Counted from the first letter of the stretch, positions 1 to 8,438 are shown. The stretch is DNA of 37,678 bases from Roseomonas sp. 18066 (GCF_902706185.1 NZ_CACSJM010000051.1:1-37678), one strand, 5' to 3'. The notes: generated by a model from the sequence alone, not told the origin. Program-made: numbers and translations.

Positions 1-767
1 TATAAGGGACAGGGGGGGGGGACGGCGGCGCGGGTTCGCACGCGGGCACGATGACGGCGTCCGACAGCATCGCGCCGAGCTCCTGGCTATCCGTGGCCCG
101 GGTGCCGAAGGCGCTTTCAGCTCGCTGACGCCCTGACCATGTTGTTGAGCGGAAGGCGCTGGCCGGAGATGGGCCGGCAGCGTCGTTCACGGCCGGCGCG
201 GCGCGTCGTTGTCGACAGGCTTCATGGTGCGCGGCGAGCTCCAGAGGGATTTCTGCTTCGACCACACTGCCGCTCCTCATCTGGAAGAGCCACACGAAGT
301 GGTTCTTCTAAGGCCGCCGCAAGGTTGTCGCCGCAGCCGCCTCGAAGCGGCCAATGGCCTGATCGCCGGCAGCCCGGTGTGGTGAGCCTTCGGCATGCCG
401 GGCGAGGTGAGGCGAGTTCTGCGAGCAACGGATGCGACCGCCTCGATAAGACCGAATGCCTCCTCTGCACCGCCCGCTTTCCAGCGACGACGGCGATGGC
501 CGCCAGGAGCGAAGCTGGGTAGCCAGCGTCGGGGAATTCCAGCTTCGGGAGGGCCAGATTCGGGGAGTTAATGGCCCGCTCGCGCCACAGGCCGGCTGGA
601 ACAACTGTCGAAGGCATGCTGATCTCGATGCCCTGATCGACCTTCGGCCATCGTGGCGGAGCGAGGGCCGCCAGCCGGCCTCGCTGTCCCTGGGGGCTGA
701 AGCACGCTCACCATGGTTGTCGGCCCACGCCGCCTGACGCCCTGCAGCAGGGCGCCAATTCAGTGCC
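1..767. other. Poorly coding, probably degraded region
   Basis: No protein I can recognise is encoded here. Open frames exist on both strands, but their translations are rich in Arg, Pro and Ser, lack domain-like patterns and contradict one another. Short stretches on the minus strand (about 430-620) look somewhat protein-like but break into other frames. This fits decayed genes rather than a functional one. A run of ten G lies at 12-21 near the window edge and may be a contig-end artefact or a slippage tract. Confidence 0.5.
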
Positions 768-1070
768 TCAGGCGCCACCATGTTCAAGCTCGTGCAGGAG
801 CTGCTCTGTGGCGCCAGCGATCGCCCTTGCCTGCAGCAGGTCGGACGCGCCGATACCCGGCAGGCCTTTGGCAATGCTGGCCAGCGCCTCCAGGAGCTCG
901 GTGATGTCCTCCTCGCTGCAGGCCACGCGGTGACCGTAGCGCTGAGCGAACCAGGCCTCGGCCATTTCGGCGCCCACGATGCGCGGTGACTTGGCCGTCT
1001 CCACAGCGTGAGCCATCGCGGCACGGATCAGCGTCTCAAGCTGGCAGCGGAGAACGGCATCGATGGGCAT
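768..1070 (-). CDS. Hypothetical 100-aa protein, possibly a remnant
   Basis: I do not recognise a family. The translation has a plausible soluble, mostly helical composition (for example ETLIRAAMAHAVETAKS and EDITELLEALASIAKG), with G/C-rich third codon positions, unlike the surrounding low-quality frames. It has no signal peptide or membrane segment. The open frame extends about 11 codons above the ATG before a stop, and no clear ribosome binding site precedes the ATG, so the start is unsure. Its neighbours are degraded sequence, so it may be the surviving piece of a larger or mobile-element gene. Confidence 0.4.
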   Translation of the reverse strand: MPIDAVLRCQLETLIRAAMAHAVETAKSPRIVGAEMAEAWFAQRYGHRVACSEEDITELLEALASIAKGLPGIGASDLLQARAIAGATEQLLHELEHGGA

Positions 1071-1427
1071 CAGAAGGAACTTGGCCCAGCTTCGGGAAGG
1101 TCAAGGATCACAAACACGCCGATGGAGGTTGCAGCACACAGCATCGAAGGGCTGCCGGAGCATTTCCGTCGCGGGACAGCTTCGCCCCGCGCGACTGCTG
1201 CGATGGGGGAGCCCAGGCAAGGTTGGTAGACGTCATATCAGCATTGGTAAAACAGGAGCATCGGCGGCCGCCCCAGGCCTCCGCGAAGCTCAACCGTTTC
1301 TGCGAGACAATCTAAAGTTGTGCCGCGGCATGCCCTTACACCGTGGTTAACACTTCGGCCATAACGCGGTTGTTATGGTGACGGCGTCATTACCGTGTTT
1401 CCCGCCAAAAGGGCAGGAGTGAACTTG
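1071..1427. other. Intergenic leader before the GGDEF gene
   Basis: No convincing gene is seen in this gap of about 357 bp. The last 80 bp is more A/T-rich than its surroundings and contains an inverted repeat (listed separately), so it probably holds the promoter of the downstream diguanylate cyclase. I could not assign reliable -35 and -10 elements. Confidence 0.4.
1359..1378. promoter_or_regulatory. Inverted repeat upstream of the GGDEF gene
   Basis: CCATAAC, six bases, GTTATGG: perfect 7-bp arms. It lies 50 bp before the ATG at 1428, in an AT-richer patch. The position and symmetry suit a repressor or activator operator; a small mRNA hairpin is the alternative. The binding protein is unknown. 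Confidence 0.4.
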
Positions 1428-2987
1428 ATGCTGCAGGACGCCAGAACGGTGTCGGTACCGTTGCGCGCGACGCGGCGGCTGGCGAATTGGCTGGTCATCT
1501 CGGGCCTGATCGTGGCCCTCGGCACCTTGCTCGTCGGTGCGGCCGTGCTGTCCGATGCACGGCGCGATGCCTGGCTACGGGCCGAGCAGGCCTCGATGAA
1601 CCTGGCCATGGCGCTGGAGCGCGACATCACCCGCAGCCTCGCGGCCTACGACCTGTCGCTGCAGGGTGCCGCCGTCGCCATGGAGCAGCCCGATCTCAGT
1701 GCCAGCAGCCCGGAGATCCGGCAGATGGCGCTGTTCGACAGGGCGGCCAGCGCCCGGCAGTTCGGCGCGCTGCTCGTGCTCAACGCCGAAGGCAAGGTTG
1801 TCGCCTCCTCGGCCAATCCCTCGCCGGAGGAGCGCGACCTTTCGGACCGCGACTTCTTCCAGGTGCACAAGCAGCAGCCGGATCGCGGCCTGTATATCGG
1901 CCGCCCCTTCGTCGCCTCGGCCGCACCGAACGACCTGCGGGTCGCGGTCAGCCGCCGGCTGCCGCTGAACCGCAGCCTCTTTGGCGGCATCGTGGTCGGC
2001 TCGCTGCGGCTGACCGATTTCCAGGATCTTTTCGCCCGGCTTGATCTCGGGGCCCAGGGGGCGATCACCCTGTTCCAGGATGACGGGCATATCCTGGTCC
2101 GCCGCTCCTCCGCCGCCGGCGAGAGCAACCGCGACCTGAGCGGCGCCGACACCGTCCGGCGCTTCATGGCGGCGCCCTCCGGCAGCTTCACCGGTATCGC
2201 CGCCCTCGATGGCGTCGAGCGCCTCTACACCTTCCGCCATGTCGGCGACTATCCGCTGATCCTGAGCATCGCGCGCTCGGTCGACGACATTTATGCCGCC
2301 TGGTGGCGCAAGACCGCGGTGATCGCCTGCATCCTGCTGCTGCTCTGCGTCTCGATGGTGGCGCTCTGCGTGATGTTCCGGCTCGAGATCCTCCGCCGCC
2401 TGCAGGCCGAGATGACCCTGGCGGAGACGGCCGCGAAATTCGAGCGGCTGTCGCATCTCGACGGCCTGACCGGCCTGGCGAACCGCGCCAAGTTCGACCT
2501 GACCCTGGCCCGGAACTGGGACCACGCCGCGCGGCACCGGCTGCCGTTGTCGCTCGTCATGCTCGATGCCGACTGCTTCAAGAGCTACAATGACCGGTAT
2601 GGTCACCAGGAAGGCGACCAGGTGCTGCGGGCGGTGGGCCGTTGCATCCAGGCGGCCGCCACGCGCCCGGAAGACACCGGCGCGCGCTATGGCGGCGAGG
2701 AATTCGCCATCCTGCTGCCCGGCACCGGCACTTCCGGCGCCTTCCTGGTCGCCGAGAAGATCCGCGCCTCGGTCGCTTCCACCGCGATGCCGCATGCCTG
2801 CAACCCCTCGGGGCAGGTGACGATCAGCGCTGGCGTCGCGGTGATCTGGCCCGACAGGCTGACGCCGCCGGGGCAGCTGGTCGCCATGGCCGACCAGGCG
2901 CTCTACGCCGCCAAGCATGCGGGGCGGAACCGCGTGGAGGTCGGGCTGAGCGCGGGCGCCTCGGGCAGCGGCCGTCTGGCCGCCTAG
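1428..2987 (+). CDS. Membrane-bound diguanylate cyclase with Cache-type sensor
   Basis: This is a 519-aa protein predicted to make c-di-GMP from two GTP at the inner membrane. A first membrane helix (about 19-41) is followed by a periplasmic PDC/dCache-like domain containing DRDFFQVHKQQP. A second helix lies at about 297-318, and a C-terminal GGDEF domain at about 345-505. The active-site motif is GGEEF (422-426). RPED (413-416) lies five residues ahead and matches the RxxD inhibitory I-site, so product feedback is expected. An upstream GTG at 1395 is open in frame, but the ATG at 1428 has AGGAG (1415-1419) at good spacing and is preferred. The gene stands alone, followed by a hairpin. The ligand sensed is unknown. 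Confidence 0.92.
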   Translation: MLQDARTVSVPLRATRRLANWLVISGLIVALGTLLVGAAVLSDARRDAWLRAEQASMNLAMALERDITRSLAAYDLSLQGAAVAMEQPDLSASSPEIRQMALFDRAASARQFGALLVLNAEGKVVASSANPSPEERDLSDRDFFQVHKQQPDRGLYIGRPFVASAAPNDLRVAVSRRLPLNRSLFGGIVVGSLRLTDFQDLFARLDLGAQGAITLFQDDGHILVRRSSAAGESNRDLSGADTVRRFMAAPSGSFTGIAALDGVERLYTFRHVGDYPLILSIARSVDDIYAAWWRKTAVIACILLLLCVSMVALCVMFRLEILRRLQAEMTLAETAAKFERLSHLDGLTGLANRAKFDLTLARNWDHAARHRLPLSLVMLDADCFKSYNDRYGHQEGDQVLRAVGRCIQAAATRPEDTGARYGGEEFAILLPGTGTSGAFLVAEKIRASVASTAMPHACNPSGQVTISAGVAVIWPDRLTPPGQLVAMADQALYAAKHAGRNRVEVGLSAGASGSGRLAA

Positions 2988-3069
2988 ACCCCGCTCAGCA
3001 GGTTTCGGCCGGGCGCCCGCAGGTCTCCGGCTGCGCGCCTTCCCTGTGTCGCTGACAGCCATCTCCCGA

Positions 3070-3093
3070 AACGCGCCGTGCTGCCGGCGCGTT
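3070..3093 (+). terminator. Strong hairpin after the GGDEF gene
   Basis: AACGCGCCG, a six-base loop, then CGGCGCGTT: a perfect 9-bp stem followed by GTTG. It begins 83 bp after the cyclase stop and ends 29 bp before the catalase-related start. It may be a terminator with a weak T tail, or a structure in the next gene's leader. Confidence 0.55.
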
Positions 3094-3122
3094 GTTGACC
3101 GGGACATGAGGACAGCAACACC

Positions 3123-4217
3123 GTGACCATCCACCCGCTTCGCTACGAGCCTGCCTACGAAACCCCCGAGCCCGACGAGGCCGAGACCACCGGCGGCCTC
3201 GTCGAGGCCCTGCGCGGCATCGCCGAGACCACCTACCGGGATTACGGCTATCCCGTGCGCAGCGTGCACGCCAAGAGCCATGGCCTGCTGCGGGGCGAGC
3301 TGCAGGTGCTGGAGGGCCTGCCGGCGGCCTATGCCCAGGGGCTGTTCGCGCAGCTGGGGCGCTATCCGGTGGTGCTGCGCTTCTCGACCAATCCCGGCGA
3401 CATCCTGGATGACAGCGTCTCGGTGCCGCGCGGCCTGGCGGTGAAGGTCGTGGGCGTCGAGGGTGCGCGCCTGCCGGGTTCGGAAGCCGGGCGCGAGCAG
3501 GATTTCGTCCTGGTCAATGCGCCCACCTTTGCCGCCCCGACCGCCAAGGCCTTTCTGGGCAATCTCAAGCTGCTGGCCAAGACGACCGACAGGGCGCCGG
3601 GATTGAAGAAGGTGCTGTCCGCGGCGCTGCGCGGCACGGAAGCGGCGCTGGAGGCCGTCGGCGGCAAGAGCGCCACCTTGACCCAGATGGGCGGCCATCC
3701 CAACACGCATATCCTGGGCGACAACTTCTATTCCGGCACGCCCTTCCTGTTCGGCGCCTCGATGGCGAAGTTCTCGGTGGCGCCGGTATCGCCCGCGCTG
3801 CTGGCGTTGAAGGATGCGAAGGTCAAGGTCTCGGGCCGGCCCGATGCGCTGCGTGAGGAGGTGCTGGCCTTCTTCGCCGGCAATACCGCGGAATGGGAGC
3901 TGCGCGTGCAGCTCTGCACCGATATCGGCGAGATGCCGATCGAAGACTCCACGGTGGAATGGCCGGAGACGATGAGCCCCTATGTCGCCGTCGCGCGAAT
4001 CACCGCCGGCCCGCAGCCGTCCTGGAACGAGGAGCGGTCGCGCGCGGTGGATCTCGGCATGGCCTTCAACCCCTGGCAGGGCCTGGCCGCGCATCGGCCG
4101 CTCGGCTCGATCAACCGCACGCGGCGCGCCGCCTATCGCATGTCGGCCGATTTCCGCGAGGCCCGCAGCGGCTGCCCGATGCACCATCCGCGTGGCGAGC
4201 CCGACCTGCCGATCTGA
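3123..4217 (+). CDS. Catalase-related (Y4iL-like) haem protein
   Basis: At 364 aa this is much shorter than a classical catalase (about 480 or more) and matches the small catalase-related family. Family patterns include the distal-side His region (VRSVHAKSHG), the RFSTNPGD segment, and the C-terminal FNPWQGLAAHRPLGSINRTR block. RRAAY just after that block fits the RxxxY arrangement that supplies the proximal haem Tyr in catalases. The expected role is peroxide-consuming catalase or peroxidase activity. No signal peptide is seen, so it is probably cytoplasmic. The start is GTG, with GAGGA at 3107-3111 about 11 bases upstream. Related small proteins often act as peroxidases with organic hydroperoxides, so the true substrate is unclear. 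It sits between two c-di-GMP genes on the same strand. Confidence 0.88.
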   Translation: MTIHPLRYEPAYETPEPDEAETTGGLVEALRGIAETTYRDYGYPVRSVHAKSHGLLRGELQVLEGLPAAYAQGLFAQLGRYPVVLRFSTNPGDILDDSVSVPRGLAVKVVGVEGARLPGSEAGREQDFVLVNAPTFAAPTAKAFLGNLKLLAKTTDRAPGLKKVLSAALRGTEAALEAVGGKSATLTQMGGHPNTHILGDNFYSGTPFLFGASMAKFSVAPVSPALLALKDAKVKVSGRPDALREEVLAFFAGNTAEWELRVQLCTDIGEMPIEDSTVEWPETMSPYVAVARITAGPQPSWNEERSRAVDLGMAFNPWQGLAAHRPLGSINRTRRAAYRMSADFREARSGCPMHHPRGEPDLPI

Positions 4218-4256
4218 CGGCACCGCACATGGCGCCTCCCGCTGCCTCGACCTTCT

Positions 4257-4273
4257 GTGTCACAGCCTGACAC
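4257..4273 (+). terminator. Hairpin 40 bp after the catalase-related gene
   Basis: GTGTCA, CAGCC loop, TGACAC: a perfect 6-bp stem just downstream of the stop at 4217. There is no real T run after it, so it is a weak terminator candidate. Confidence 0.35.
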
Positions 4274-4368
4274 GTCTCGACAAAACGCGACGATCCATCC
4301 GGGCCTGTGAGCGACGCGAAACGCGCCACGGGACGGTCGTTCTGGGATCACCAAGGGCCTGAAGTCTT

Positions 4369-4402
4369 CCGCGCAGCGTAGGGTCATCCCACCGCTGCGC
4401 GG
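4369..4402. other. Perfect 10-bp inverted repeat (stem-loop)
   Basis: CCGCGCAGCG at 4369-4378 and its exact complement CGCTGCGCGG at 4393-4402 are separated by 14 bases. The loop itself contains GGG-TCAT-CCC. No T run follows, so it is not a standard terminator. It could be part of a structured leader or small RNA, or a protein-binding palindrome. Confidence 0.45.
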
Positions 4403-4455
4403 CGGTCGCGTGGATGGCTCTCGGCATCACGGAATTCATCAGAAACGTGGTTAAA

Positions 4456-4489
4456 GCAGCAGTGTTGAGGAATCCTTCAACTCTGCTGC
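4456..4489. other. Imperfect long hairpin before the GGDEF-EAL gene
   Basis: Outer arms GCAGCAG (4456-4462) and CTGCTGC (4483-4489) enclose a second paired block, GTTGAGG with CCTTCAAC, with one bulge and a short AAT loop. It lies 216 bp before the GTG start of the next gene and may belong to its leader. Confidence 0.4.
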
Positions 4490-4704
4490 CATACCGTCCG
4501 GCACACCCTGGACCGGCGAAGGCGGCCCTTCACGCGGATCGACAGCGGCTGAAGCGCGGCCCGGCAGGGCGCCACCCAGGCCGATTCATCGTTCGGAAAC
4601 ATCCTGGGAATAGAGGTTGCGGACCATCATCTTCTGCACGCCAGAGTCGCATTGCGGAACCGAACGAACAGCTATGAGTAGTAATCAGCACGGGGAGGGG
4701 CCAG

Positions 4705-7134
4705 GTGCGTAGGTCTGCGACCGGCCCGCTGCTCCCCCGCCTCCTGAAGCGACTGCTGCCGCGCCAGCTCGAACCGGCGCGGGGCGACCAAGCCTGGCAC
4801 AGCCTGCCGAGGGGCTCGGGCCGCATGCTGCTGTCCGGCCTCGCGGCCGTCGTAGCCTCCTGCGTGGTCGCAGCGCTGGTGCTGGCGCATCTCCACGCGC
4901 GGGCCATCGCGGATTCAAGGCTGGAGCTCAGCAACCTGGCCCTGGTCCTGGCCCGCTACACGGAGAACAGCCTGCAGTCGATCGAGCTCCTCGAGGAGGG
5001 GGTGGTCGACATGGTCAATGCATTGGCCATCGCCAGTGTCGAGCAGTTCAACGAACGCCTGGCCGAGCGCGACATCCACCAGGAGCTGCAGGCGCGGGCC
5101 CAGGCGCTGCCGGATGTCGAGGCGCTGTTCCTGACCAATGCAGCCGGCCAGACCATCGCCTCGACGCGCGCCTGGCCGCAGGCGGTGTTCTCCATCGCTG
5201 ACCGGCCGCATTTCAGCGTCATCCGGGACAACCCGAAGCTGACGCGATACCTGGCGCCGCCGGCCAAGAATTTTCAGACCGGCAGCTGGAACTTCTATCT
5301 GACGCGGCGCATCAGCGCGGCCGACGGGCGGTTCCTCGGCATTGCCGGGGCGGGCATCGGCCTGACCCGCATGGAAAGCTTCCTGGCGCGCCTGGCCCTG
5401 GCACCGGCCAGCGCCATCGCCATCTGGCGGCGCGATGGCGTGCTGCTGGCCCGCTATCCAGATGCGGCGGCCGCCATCGGCCGGCCGCCCCCGCCCGGCG
5501 AGCTGTTGTTCCAGAGGGTGCTGTCGACCGCCGACAGCGGCACCTCGGAGGGCGCCAGCACGCTGGATGGCCAGCAACGCCTGATCGCCGTCCAGGCCGT
5601 GTCGGGCTATCCCGTCGCGGTGACCGTGTCGCGCACCATCGGCGATATCCTGGCGCTGTGGCGGCGGCAGGCCCTCTTCACGGCGGTCGGGCTGATCCTC
5701 GTGGCGGGCCTCGTGCTCGGCTTCGTCATCCTGAGCATCCGCCACCTGGCCAACCGCGATCTGCTCGAGAAGACGCGCACCGAGATGGGCATCCTGGAGG
5801 AGCACCGGCGCGCCGAGGCCCGCATCGCGCATCTGGCGCATCACGACGCGCTGACCGGCCTGGCCAACCGCACCCTGTTCCAGACCAGGCTCGAACAGGC
5901 GGTGGAGCAGGCGAGGCGGGGCGATGCCTGCGCGGTCCTGTGCCTCGACCTCGACCACTTCAAGGATGTCAACGACACCCTGGGCCATGCCGTGGGCGAC
6001 CGGCTGCTGCAGGATGTCAGCGCCCGGCTGACGGCGCATACGCGGGAGCGCGACACCATCGCCCGGCTCGGTGGCGACGAATTCGCCATCCTCCAGGTCG
6101 GGCTGGGCGCGCAGCCGAACGATCACGCCGGGCTAGCACGTCGCCTCGTCGAGGCGCTGAGCGCCCCCTTCGACATCGATGGCCACCACGTCATCATCGG
6201 TGTCAGCATCGGCGTCGCGGTCGCGCCGGGCGATGGCCTCGATATCGGCCAGCTGATGAAGAATGCCGACCTGGCGCTGTACCGGGCGAAATCCGACGGG
6301 CGCGGCGTGGTCCGGTTCTTCAAGGCCGAGATGAACGCGCATGCGCAGATGCGCCGGAGGCTGCTGATCGACCTGCGCCGCGCCATCGATGCCGATGAGT
6401 TCGAGCTGGTCTACCAGCCCAAGGTCGATATCGGCACGCGCGCCACCACCGGCTTCGAGGCGCTGCTGCGCTGGCGCCATCCGCAGCAGGGCATGATCAT
6501 GCCGGAGCATTTCATCACCCTGGCCGAGGAGACCGGGCTGATCGTGCCGCTGGGCGAATGGGTGCTGCACCGCGCCTGCGCCGATGCGGTGACCTGGCCC
6601 AGCCATGTGATGCTGGCGGTCAACCTGTCGCCGGTGCAGTTCACCAGCAGCCGGCTGATGGCGGCGGTCGCCTCCGCCATCCAGGCCTCGGGCCTGGCGG
6701 CCAGCCGGCTGGAGCTCGAGATCACCGAGACCGTGCTGCTGCGCGACATCGAGGCCACCCTGGCGACGCTGCATCGCCTGCATGCCCTGGGCGTCGCCGT
6801 CGCGCTGGACGATTTCGGCACCGGCTATTCGTCGCTCGGCTATCTGCAGCGGTTCCCCTTCGACCGGGTCAAGATCGACAAGAGCTTCGTGCAGAGCCTC
6901 GGCCGGCGCAAGGAAAGCGACGCGATCGTCCAGTCGGTGATCACGCTGTGCAAGGCCCTGGACATGGCGATCACCGCGGAGGGCGTCGAGACGGAAGAGC
7001 AGTTTCGCATCCTCGCCGCCGCCGGCTGCGACGAGGTGCAGGGCTATCTCTTCGGGCGGCCGCAGCCGGCAGCGGCCCAGGCGCTCGCTTTTGCGGCCCG
7101 GCCCTGGGCATCCGGCGCCGCGGGCCTCGGCTGA
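4705..7134 (+). CDS. Membrane GGDEF-EAL bifunctional c-di-GMP enzyme with Cache sensor
   Basis: This is an 809-aa protein. A membrane helix (about 41-63) precedes a periplasmic PDC/dCache-like domain (about 70-315, with ADRPHFSVIRDNP). A second helix lies at about 325-348, then GGDEF and EAL domains. GGDEF is intact at 456-460, with an RxxD I-site at 447-450. The EAL domain keeps EALLRW (585-590), VNLSPVQF, ELEITE, ALDDFGTGYSS, KIDKSF and AEGVET, the full set of metal and catalytic residues. Both cyclase and phosphodiesterase activities are therefore possible; which dominates cannot be read from sequence. The GTG start has GGGGAGG (4692-4700) just upstream. The sensor and GGDEF halves resemble the gene at 1428-2987, as if built on the same plan. 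Confidence 0.92.
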   Translation: MRRSATGPLLPRLLKRLLPRQLEPARGDQAWHSLPRGSGRMLLSGLAAVVASCVVAALVLAHLHARAIADSRLELSNLALVLARYTENSLQSIELLEEGVVDMVNALAIASVEQFNERLAERDIHQELQARAQALPDVEALFLTNAAGQTIASTRAWPQAVFSIADRPHFSVIRDNPKLTRYLAPPAKNFQTGSWNFYLTRRISAADGRFLGIAGAGIGLTRMESFLARLALAPASAIAIWRRDGVLLARYPDAAAAIGRPPPPGELLFQRVLSTADSGTSEGASTLDGQQRLIAVQAVSGYPVAVTVSRTIGDILALWRRQALFTAVGLILVAGLVLGFVILSIRHLANRDLLEKTRTEMGILEEHRRAEARIAHLAHHDALTGLANRTLFQTRLEQAVEQARRGDACAVLCLDLDHFKDVNDTLGHAVGDRLLQDVSARLTAHTRERDTIARLGGDEFAILQVGLGAQPNDHAGLARRLVEALSAPFDIDGHHVIIGVSIGVAVAPGDGLDIGQLMKNADLALYRAKSDGRGVVRFFKAEMNAHAQMRRRLLIDLRRAIDADEFELVYQPKVDIGTRATTGFEALLRWRHPQQGMIMPEHFITLAEETGLIVPLGEWVLHRACADAVTWPSHVMLAVNLSPVQFTSSRLMAAVASAIQASGLAASRLELEITETVLLRDIEATLATLHRLHALGVAVALDDFGTGYSSLGYLQRFPFDRVKIDKSFVQSLGRRKESDAIVQSVITLCKALDMAITAEGVETEEQFRILAAAGCDEVQGYLFGRPQPAAAQALAFAARPWASGAAGLG

Positions 7135-7170
7135 CGGACCGGGCCGGGGCATGCCGGCGGCGGCGGCCCC

Positions 7171-7518
7171 GATGCCGATGGCAAGGTCACCTGCCCGGAG
7201 GTCAGAGCGGTCGCCGCTGCGCCCGCCCGGTCCTGGTCGGTGCGGGAGAGGGCGGCCGTCGCGGGCAAGAGCCCAGGCAACGTCCATCGCGGCTTCGTGG
7301 CCCATCCCGGGACGACATTGGCCCAGGCGGTCGGGCGGTTGCGGGCTGAGATGGACTGTTCGCGGCTGCGCACCGCGGCAGGGCGCGTCGGCGAGATCGC
7401 GTTCCAATGCGGCTTCGGCAGCGAGGCCAGCATGCGGCGCGCCGAGCCGCGCTGGCTGACCGGTCAGCCGCCCAGCTCACCCGCCCAGTTACCCGCGGCC
7501 GTAGCGCCAGCCGCCTGA
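7171..7518 (+). pseudogene. Relic of an AraC/GlxA-type regulator (C-terminal HTH)
   Basis: The reading frame retains the shape of the C-terminal double-HTH of GlxA-like AraC regulators. A segment like SPGNVHRGFVAHPGTTLAQA corresponds to the first HTH (usual SPRNFARxFxxETGxTPAxx). GEIAFQCGFGSEASMRRA corresponds to the second (usual VxEIAxxCGFGSxExxRRA). Upstream, DADGKVTCPE is the linker where these proteins usually have xADG. The N-terminal DJ-1-like domain is absent: the preceding DNA is the end of the GGDEF-EAL gene. Several conserved HTH positions are replaced. It runs tail to tail into the NmrA-like gene, overlapping its 3' end. A functional small regulator is unlikely. Confidence 0.6.
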
Positions 7519-8415
7519 TGTTCCCAGCGCCGCGGCGAAAGCCGCTTGGCCGCTGCCGGCAAGCCAGGTGCGGAAGGACAGCAGGCCAGGGTTGATCGCC
7601 CGCAGGGCCTGCAGGTCGGCATCGCCCGCCAGGCGCCCGCGGTCGAGCAGCTCCGTCAGCCTTGCCAGGAAGGGGTTGGCCGCCAGAGCGTCGTCGGAGA
7701 AGCGGGCATATCGGATCGGCCGGCCCGCGGCCTCGGTGAACAGGGATTGCAGCTGGCGGCCGGTGACCATGTCGCCGGCCAGATCGAAGGTCGCGCCACC
7801 GAAGCGCCGCGGATCGGCGAAGACCGCGGCGACGATCCTGCCGATATCCTCGACCGCCAGGAACTGCATCGGCTGGTCCGGCTTCATGAAGAAGTCGAAG
7901 CGCCCCTGGTCCAGGCCGAAGCCGGGCATCACCAGCATCTCCATGAAGGTCGCCGGCCGGATGATGGTCGTGGTCAGGGGCAAGCGCCGCAGATGCGCCT
8001 CGATGCGGGCCTTGCTGTCGAAATGTCCCATTCCCGTGGGCTCTTCGCCGACGGCGTTGGAGGAGCTGTAGACCAGGTGGCGGACGCCGCTCTCCACCGC
8101 GATCTCGGCGATGTCGATGCCGTGGCGGACCTCGTCCTCGTCGCGCATGCCGTAGAGGGCACCCTGGCCCGAGCTCGGCTGCACGCTGAACACGCCCGCG
8201 ACGCCCCGCATCGCCGCCCGCATCGCGCCGGTATCGGCAAGCTGCCCCTGCACGAGCTCGGCGCCGGCGTCACGCAGGGCGATCGACCTCGATGCATGCG
8301 GGTCCCGCACGAAGGCGCGGACCCGGCGGCCGGCTTGCAGCAGCGCGGAAGCCACCGATCCGCCCTGCTGGCCGGTGGCCCCGAAGACCAGGATAGGCTG
8401 CGTGTCGCCCGGCAT
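7489..8415 (-). CDS. NmrA-like NAD(P)-binding oxidoreductase
   Basis: This is a 308-aa atypical short-chain dehydrogenase of the NmrA/HSCARG group. The N-terminal Rossmann motif GATGQQGG lies about 12 residues into the protein. It is followed by the typical VRAFVRDP segment, then YSSSNAVGEEPTGMGHFDSK and IIRPATFMEM. It probably binds NADP(H) and acts as a quinone/carbonyl reductase or a redox sensor; the substrate is unknown. ATGs at 8436 and 8415 are both possible. The 8415 start puts the Rossmann motif at the usual distance and has a G-rich stretch upstream. It is divergent from the HxlR-type gene, a common pairing in which the HxlR protein represses the oxidoreductase. Confidence 0.87.
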   Translation of the reverse strand: MPGDTQPILVFGATGQQGGSVASALLQAGRRVRAFVRDPHASRSIALRDAGAELVQGQLADTGAMRAAMRGVAGVFSVQPSSGQGALYGMRDEDEVRHGIDIAEIAVESGVRHLVYSSSNAVGEEPTGMGHFDSKARIEAHLRRLPLTTTIIRPATFMEMLVMPGFGLDQGRFDFFMKPDQPMQFLAVEDIGRIVAAVFADPRRFGGATFDLAGDMVTGRQLQSLFTEAAGRPIRYARFSDDALAANPFLARLTELLDRGRLAGDADLQALRAINPGLLSFRTWLAGSGQAAFAAALGTSGGWRYGRG

Positions 8416-8438
8416 GGAGAACCCCCGTCGATGCATGA

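Larger units (their letters stand above)
4218..4704. other. 487-bp intergenic region with three hairpins
   Basis: No convincing gene. An open frame at 4414-4677 (87 aa) has no ribosome binding site, no family resemblance and an Arg/Pro-rich shadow-like composition. The region holds three inverted repeats (4257-4273, 4369-4402, 4456-4489), listed separately. It is AT-richer near 4430-4490 and 4660-4690, which suits a promoter and leader for the GGDEF-EAL gene. Confidence 0.5.

Noticed and set aside
1575..4223. 882-codon minus-strand open frame opposite the cyclase and catalase-related genes
   Set aside because: It is antisense to two well-supported genes and crosses their intergenic hairpin. 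Its composition is typical of a reverse-strand shadow.
1340..4455. Shared 9-mer CGTGGTTAA upstream of both GGDEF genes (near 1342 and 4446) as a common regulatory site
   Set aside because: The distances to the two starts differ greatly (about 86 and 260 bp) and a 9-mer match alone is too weak.
4414..4677. Possible 87-aa gene in the GGDEF-EAL leader
   Set aside because: No ribosome binding site, no recognisable pattern, and it covers a hairpin region.
4218..4704. c-di-GMP riboswitch (GEMM) in the leader of the GGDEF-EAL gene
   Set aside because: The conserved GEMM core and tetraloop-receptor pattern are not seen; only generic hairpins are present.
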